Part shown: in pieces, positions 7,318 through 9,900 of the stretch | Position numbering within the stretch: the stretch's first letter is position 1 | How the letters are laid out: every line of letters starts with the position of its first letter | Assembly: GCA_023701165.1 (NCBI GenBank) | Contig: JAMPXL010000017.1 | Location: 1-9,900, forward strand | Reading direction: 5' to 3' | DNA: 9,900 nt | Source of the DNA: Geothrix sp. | GTDB lineage: Bacteria; Acidobacteriota; Holophagae; Holophagales; Holophagaceae | Program-made: the position numbers and the translations under genes | The notes under the pieces: model-generated | Database searches by the model: none | What the model was told of the DNA's origin: nothing | The model's input: the letters and a program-made list of their open reading frames with translations, nothing else

Positions 7318-7331
7318 GTGATGGAAATCAC
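7318..7331. promoter_or_regulatory. CRP/FNR-family-like palindromic operator (GTGA-N6-TCAC)
   Basis: GTGATGGAAATCAC has the core of the CRP consensus (GTGA-N6-TCAC) and reads as perfect 5-base arms, GTGAT and ATCAC, around GGAA. Its centre is 60 bases upstream of the barrel ATG at 7385, and it lies between two divergent transcription units. If transcription starts at or near that ATG, the centre falls near -61, a common activator position. No regulator gene is in view, and a palindrome this short can occur by chance. Confidence 0.4.
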
Positions 7332-7348
7332 TTCTTAACCTGACGGTC

Positions 7349-7380
7349 TTGAATCGTCTGTTTTTGAGACTCAATATCAT
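7349..7380 (+). promoter_or_regulatory. Possible promoter of the barrel gene, perhaps giving a leaderless mRNA
   Basis: This is an AT-rich island in GC-rich DNA. TATCAT (7375-7380) matches the -10 consensus at five of six positions, and TTGAAT (7349-7354) matches a -35 at four of six. The spacer between them is 20 bases, longer than ideal; a poorer -10, CAATAT (7372-7377), would give 17. Either choice starts RNA at or within a few bases of the ATG at 7385, which has no Shine-Dalgarno before it. Confidence 0.4.
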
Positions 7381-7384
7381 ATTT

Positions 7385-8215
7385 ATGCAGACACCCACCG
7401 CCTCCCTCCTCGCCCGTCTCCTCCCCGCCTGCCTCCTCGCCACCTCCCTGGCGGCCCAGGAGAAGCGGCTCCCCCCCATCCAGGACAACTCCTTCCTCGT
7501 GGAGGAGGCCTACAACCAGGAAACGGGGGTGGTGCAGCACATCAGCACCTTCACCCGGTTCCAGGAATCCAAGGACTGGGTCTACACCTTCACCCAGGAA
7601 TGGCCGGTCTTCAGCCAGAAGAACCAGTTCAGCTTCACCCTGCCCTGGCAGCGGCTGGGCGCCTCCCTCGACGGCAAGCAGGCCTTCGGGGACGTGGCCC
7701 TGAACTGGCGCTACCAGGCGGTGGGCGACGGCACCACCCCCGTGGCCTTCTCCCCCCGGATCAGCGTGCTGCTGCCCACCGGCGACGAGGCCCGCGGCTA
7801 CGGCAAGGGCGCCACGAGCTACCAGGTGAACCTGCCCGTGAGCTTCACCATGGGCGAGTCCTTCGTGGGCCACTTCAATGCCGGCGGCACGATCACGCCG
7901 CGGGCCCGGAACGTGGACGGCGACCGCGCCACCACCCGGGACTACGCCCTGGGCCAGGGCCTCATCTGGCTGGTGAAGCCTCGCTTCAACGTGATGCTGG
8001 AATACGTCTACACCAACTCCGAGGTGATCGCCGGCCCCGGCCAGACCCAGCGCCAGGGCGCCTCGTTCATCAGCCCCGGCATCCGCTGGGCCTACGACTT
8101 CCCCAGCGGCCTGCAGGTCGTCCCCGGCATCGCCGTGCCCATCGGCGTGGGCGCCAGCCGCGGCGAGAAGGCCATCTTCCTCTACCTGAGCTTCGAGCAC
8201 CCCTTCACCAAATAG
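7385..8215 (+). CDS. Outer-membrane beta-barrel protein, MetA-pathway/phenol-degradation transporter type
   Basis: A 276-residue exported protein. A signal peptide covers about residues 1-24 (hydrophobic LLPACLLATSLAA, cleavage near LAA/Q). The rest alternates polar and hydrophobic residues in amphipathic strands typical of a small outer-membrane barrel: LNWRYQAV, FSPRISVLLPTGDEARGYGK, YQVNLPVSFTM, ARFNAGGT-like turns, VMLEYVYTNSE, FISPGIRWAYDF, QVVPGIAVPIGV and a final strand FLYLSFEHPF. The LLPTGDE...G turn and the SPGIRWAYDF strand resemble the PF13557 family (putative MetA-pathway of phenol degradation). Members are thought to pass or bind hydrophobic compounds; the substrate here is unknown. 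The ATG at 7385 is preferred over the in-frame TTG at 7349 because it starts the signal peptide directly; neither has a clear RBS. It is a single gene, divergent from the peptidase operon and convergent with the ferritin operon. Confidence 0.8.
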   Translation: MQTPTASLLARLLPACLLATSLAAQEKRLPPIQDNSFLVEEAYNQETGVVQHISTFTRFQESKDWVYTFTQEWPVFSQKNQFSFTLPWQRLGASLDGKQAFGDVALNWRYQAVGDGTTPVAFSPRISVLLPTGDEARGYGKGATSYQVNLPVSFTMGESFVGHFNAGGTITPRARNVDGDRATTRDYALGQGLIWLVKPRFNVMLEYVYTNSEVIAGPGQTQRQGASFISPGIRWAYDFPSGLQVVPGIAVPIGVGASRGEKAIFLYLSFEHPFTK

Positions 8216-8235
8216 GCGTTCCATCCGGCGATGGG

Positions 8236-8262
8236 AAGGGCCGCCCCCGGGGCGGCCCTTTC
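8236..8262. terminator. Rho-independent terminator between convergent genes
   Basis: Arms 8236-8246 and 8250-8260 pair perfectly (11 bases, AAGGGCCGCCC with GGGCGGCCCTT) around a 3-base loop, then TC. It lies 21 bases after the barrel stop and 19 bases before the ferritin stop on the other strand. The stem is very stable, but the T tract is short on the plus strand (TTT) and shorter on the minus strand. It probably serves both directions. Confidence 0.75.
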
Positions 8263-8280
8263 GCGTGGGTGCGGGAAGGC

Positions 8281-8775
8281 TCAGCCCTTGCCGCGCTTGC
8301 CCATCTTGGAGTCCAGGTACCAGATGGCGCCGCCCTGGTCGCCGATGGCGTGGAGGTGGTCCACGATCTCGCCCACGCCGGCTTCCTCTTCCACCTGCTC
8401 CGTGACGTACCACTGGAGGGCGATCTCGCTGGCGTGGTCCTTCTCGGCGCGGGCCCGCTCGAAGAGGGCGTTGATGCTGCCGGTGATGGTCTTCTCATGG
8501 GCCAGCGTCTGCTCGAAGACCTGGATCACGCCGCCGAAGTCGATGGGGGGCGCCGCGATGGCCTTCAGCTCCAGGTGGCCGCCCCGGGCCAGGAGGAAGT
8601 CCACGAGCTTGGCCGCGTGGGCCGTCTCCTCCGCGGACTGGACCTTCAGCCAGTGCGCGAAGCCCTTGAAGCTCTTGCCCGCGCAGTGGGCGCTCATGGC
8701 CAGGTAGAGCTGGGCGGAGTACTGCTCCAGGTTGATCTGGGCGTTCAATGCGCCCTGCATGGTCGGACTGATCAT
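8281..8775 (-). CDS. ftnA: Bacterial non-heme ferritin
   Basis: A 164-residue four-helix-bundle ferritin, close in length to E. coli FtnA, which forms a 24-subunit cytoplasmic shell that oxidises Fe(II) and stores it as a ferric mineral. The ferroxidase residues sit at the same numbers as in E. coli FtnA: Glu17 (NLEQYSAQLYLAM), Glu50 and His53 (SAEETAHAAKL), Glu94, Gln127 and Glu130, plus the third-site residues Glu49, Glu126 and Glu129. No heme-ligand methionine typical of bacterioferritin is evident. The ATG at 8775 has a strong GGAGG 6 bases upstream; Met6 is a less likely start. It follows the HemS-like gene by 27 bases with no visible promoter between, so the two are probably co-transcribed. 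A Gly/Lys-rich tail (KMGKRGKG) ends the protein. No Fur box is visible nearby. Confidence 0.96.
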   Translation of the reverse strand: MISPTMQGALNAQINLEQYSAQLYLAMSAHCAGKSFKGFAHWLKVQSAEETAHAAKLVDFLLARGGHLELKAIAAPPIDFGGVIQVFEQTLAHEKTITGSINALFERARAEKDHASEIALQWYVTEQVEEEAGVGEIVDHLHAIGDQGGAIWYLDSKMGKRGKG

Positions 8776-8802
8776 GGGTGCCTCCGGCAGTGGAGGGGAA
8801 GT

Positions 8803-9816
8803 CTAGCGCAGCCCGCGCCCTTCGAAGCGCCCGATCAGGTGCTGCCATCCGGAACGGACCAGGGGACAGGGATCCTGGGGGACGGCCAGGGCCAGGACCC
8901 GCTCCCCATCGGCCCCGTAGCATTCGAAGCGGTGCCGCTCCCCCGCCGGGCGGGGCTGGGCCGTGAACCAGAGGCTCTCCACCTTGGACGGCTCGATCCG
9001 GAGCGTGGCCTGGGCCATGCGGATCTCCCAGGCCCGGGGCCCGAACACCAGCTCCTCCACGGGGGACTCCAGCGCCTGGGTGCAGTGCCGGTTCCCCAGC
9101 TGGGCATGGACGGGCAGGCCCGACGAGGCGAGTTCCTGCAGGAGTGAAGCGAGGTCCTGAACCGGGATCGGCGTGGCGTACAGACCCTCCAGGGCCCGCA
9201 GGGCCAGGAGGCGGCTCGCCCCCAGCCCTTCGAGGCGGGCCTCCAGGTCCCGCTCGGACCCGGCTTCGCACCAGGCTTCCCGCAGCATCCAGACGGGGCA
9301 GCTGGCGGCGGCCCGCGGCCGGGGGATGTCCACCGGATGCCTGAGGCAGTTCCAGCACCCGTGGTGGCGCTGCACCAGATCGATGAAGGCCCCCCAGGTG
9401 GCCGGATCCCGGAGGGTGATCTGGTGGGCCAGCGCCCCCGTCTCCCCGAAGAAGAGCAGGCAGGGGGGCGTGTCGGTGAAATCGGTTCCCCGGCTGAGGA
9501 CCGCGACCGAATGGCGCCAGGAGGCGTCCAGCCATCGCAGGCCGTCCGGGGCGCCGAACAGGGTCGTGCCCTCCCCCAGCGGCAGGACCGCGCTCACGGC
9601 CTCGTGGCGGGTGCAGACCGCGCACGCGTTGCCGGTGGTGTAGTCCACCGGGCCGAGGGAGGGTAGGTCCTCCAGGAGCGCCCGCCCATTCCGCTGCAGG
9701 GGCATGATCCGGAGATCCTCCCGGGCGCGGAGGGCCTCCAGGTCCGACCCGGCGCCCGCCCCCCCGCCCCGTGACCGGGCCGCGAAGGCCACCGCCCAGG
9801 CCTCCTCATTCGACAT
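8803..9816 (-). CDS. Divergent HemS/ChuS-like heme-handling protein with two CxxCxRH motifs
   Basis: A 337-residue cytoplasmic protein (no signal peptide) with two HemS-type repeats. Repeat 1 runs from about LEDLPSLGPVDYT (residue 48) through WLDASWRHSVAV (95-106), LLFFGETGALAHQI (120-133) and WGAFIDLVQRH. Repeat 2 runs through GLPVHAQLGNRHCTQ (233-247), FGPRAWEIRM and SLWFTAQP (281-288) to FECYGADGERVLALAV. These match the HemS pattern of GNRGC-Q, GPW-NVLDP and I-SAW-V-KP blocks. HemS/ChuS/PhuS proteins bind and degrade or carry heme after uptake. Two oddities stand out. Where the family has TDVH with the axial His (His193 in ChuS), residues 172-201 contain no His. In addition, C65-x2-C68-x2-H71 and C154-x2-C157-x2-H160 share the pattern CxxCxRH. 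The ATG at 9816 has AGGGGG upstream. Ferritin follows. Family membership is judged by eye; heme activity is uncertain. Confidence 0.72.
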   Translation of the reverse strand: MSNEEAWAVAFAARSRGGGAGAGSDLEALRAREDLRIMPLQRNGRALLEDLPSLGPVDYTTGNACAVCTRHEAVSAVLPLGEGTTLFGAPDGLRWLDASWRHSVAVLSRGTDFTDTPPCLLFFGETGALAHQITLRDPATWGAFIDLVQRHHGCWNCLRHPVDIPRPRAAASCPVWMLREAWCEAGSERDLEARLEGLGASRLLALRALEGLYATPIPVQDLASLLQELASSGLPVHAQLGNRHCTQALESPVEELVFGPRAWEIRMAQATLRIEPSKVESLWFTAQPRPAGERHRFECYGADGERVLALAVPQDPCPLVRSGWQHLIGRFEGRGLR

Positions 9817-9850
9817 GCCACGCCCCCTGGCCCGGATCCCGCTCAGAAAT

Positions 9851-9868
9851 CCCGGCCGTCTGGCCGGG
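9851..9868 (-). terminator. Terminator-like hairpin upstream of the HemS-like gene
   Basis: CCCGGCC and GGCCGGG (9851-9857, 9862-9868) form perfect 7-base arms around a 4-base loop. Reading the minus strand, ATTTCT follows, which is a weak U-tract. It could end a gene lying beyond the right edge, or be a leader hairpin of the HemS-like gene. The stretch 9817-9900 holds no recognisable gene; short open frames cross it in all three minus-strand phases and none is convincing. Confidence 0.35.
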
Positions 9869-9900
9869 GGCTTCCCCCAGCGGCCCCGGATCCTCCCGAC

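Noticed and set aside
2926..7321. Very long open frames on the plus strand opposite peptidases B and C (694 and 888 codons), with others opposite A
   Set aside because: They are Gly/Ala/Val/His-rich with no recognisable domains and lie antisense to well-supported genes. High GC in third codon positions removes stops from the opposite frame.
7349..7384. TTG start adding 12 residues to the barrel protein
   Set aside because: No Shine-Dalgarno precedes it, it would lengthen the start of the signal peptide, and it overlaps the probable promoter. The ATG at 7385 is the simpler choice.
7421..7435. Possible lipobox (LPAC) in the barrel signal peptide
   Set aside because: Pro at the -2 position is unusual, and a further hydrophobic stretch ending in an ordinary LAA/Q cleavage site follows. 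A type I signal peptide fits a barrel better.
9336..9623. The two CxxC motifs as c-type heme attachment sites
   Set aside because: The c-type motif is CxxCH with His directly after the second Cys. Here the His is three residues after it, and the protein has no export signal.
9843..9900. Tail of an upstream minus-strand gene ending at 9843 (or in another frame overlapping the HemS-like start)
   Set aside because: Two phases can be read as gene ends, neither has recognisable sequence, and fewer than 60 bases are present before the edge.
1..9900. CRISPR arrays, tRNAs, insertion sequences, phage genes
   Set aside because: Read for on both strands and not found. The only repeats of note are the two intercistronic elements, which are not regularly spaced arrays.

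Overview
The window is very GC-rich and densely coded. Its genes are typical of a Gram-negative, peptide-using bacterium: periplasmic S46 dipeptidyl peptidases, an outer-membrane barrel, a Tat-exported reductase and a non-heme ferritin. Gene style and the clustering of S46 paralogues suggest an acidobacterium of the Holophaga/Geothrix type. That placement is inference, because no marker gene is present.

Region 1 (1-7180, minus strand) reads as one transcription unit. Its order of transcription is S46 peptidase C (5093-7180), S46 peptidase B (2899-4986), S46 peptidase A (731-2800), a DNPH1/Rcl-like deoxynucleotide N-hydrolase (314-727), then the first 95 codons of a Tat-exported aldo/keto reductase (1-286, cut by the window edge). 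The three peptidases are full-length paralogues with signal peptides and complete His/Asp/Ser triads. They differ at the S1-pocket position (Ser in A, Gly in B and C) and in a cysteine pair found only in B. Both peptidase-peptidase gaps, and no other gap in the window, are filled by a REP-like inverted repeat built from CACAGATT units.

Region 2 (7181-7384) is a divergent intergenic region. It holds a GTGA-N6-TCAC palindrome of CRP/FNR-family type, a possible promoter for each side, and no convincing Shine-Dalgarno for the rightward gene. That gene (7385-8215, plus) encodes a small outer-membrane barrel resembling the MetA-pathway/phenol-degradation transporter family. It ends at a strong hairpin shared with the convergent operon on its right.

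Region 3 (8281-9816, minus strand) is a two-gene iron operon. A divergent, duplicated HemS/ChuS-like protein (8803-9816) is followed 27 bases later by a bacterial ferritin (8281-8775) whose ferroxidase residues are all present. The pair suggests iron released from heme, or another iron source, passing to storage. The HemS-like protein appears to lack the usual axial histidine and carries two matching CxxCxRH motifs, which makes it the least conventional protein here.

The best candidates for something new are the HemS-like CxxCxRH protein beside ferritin, and the repeat-separated S46 array with its divided specificity residues and signs of segmental exchange. I saw no tRNA, rRNA, CRISPR, insertion sequence or phage gene.
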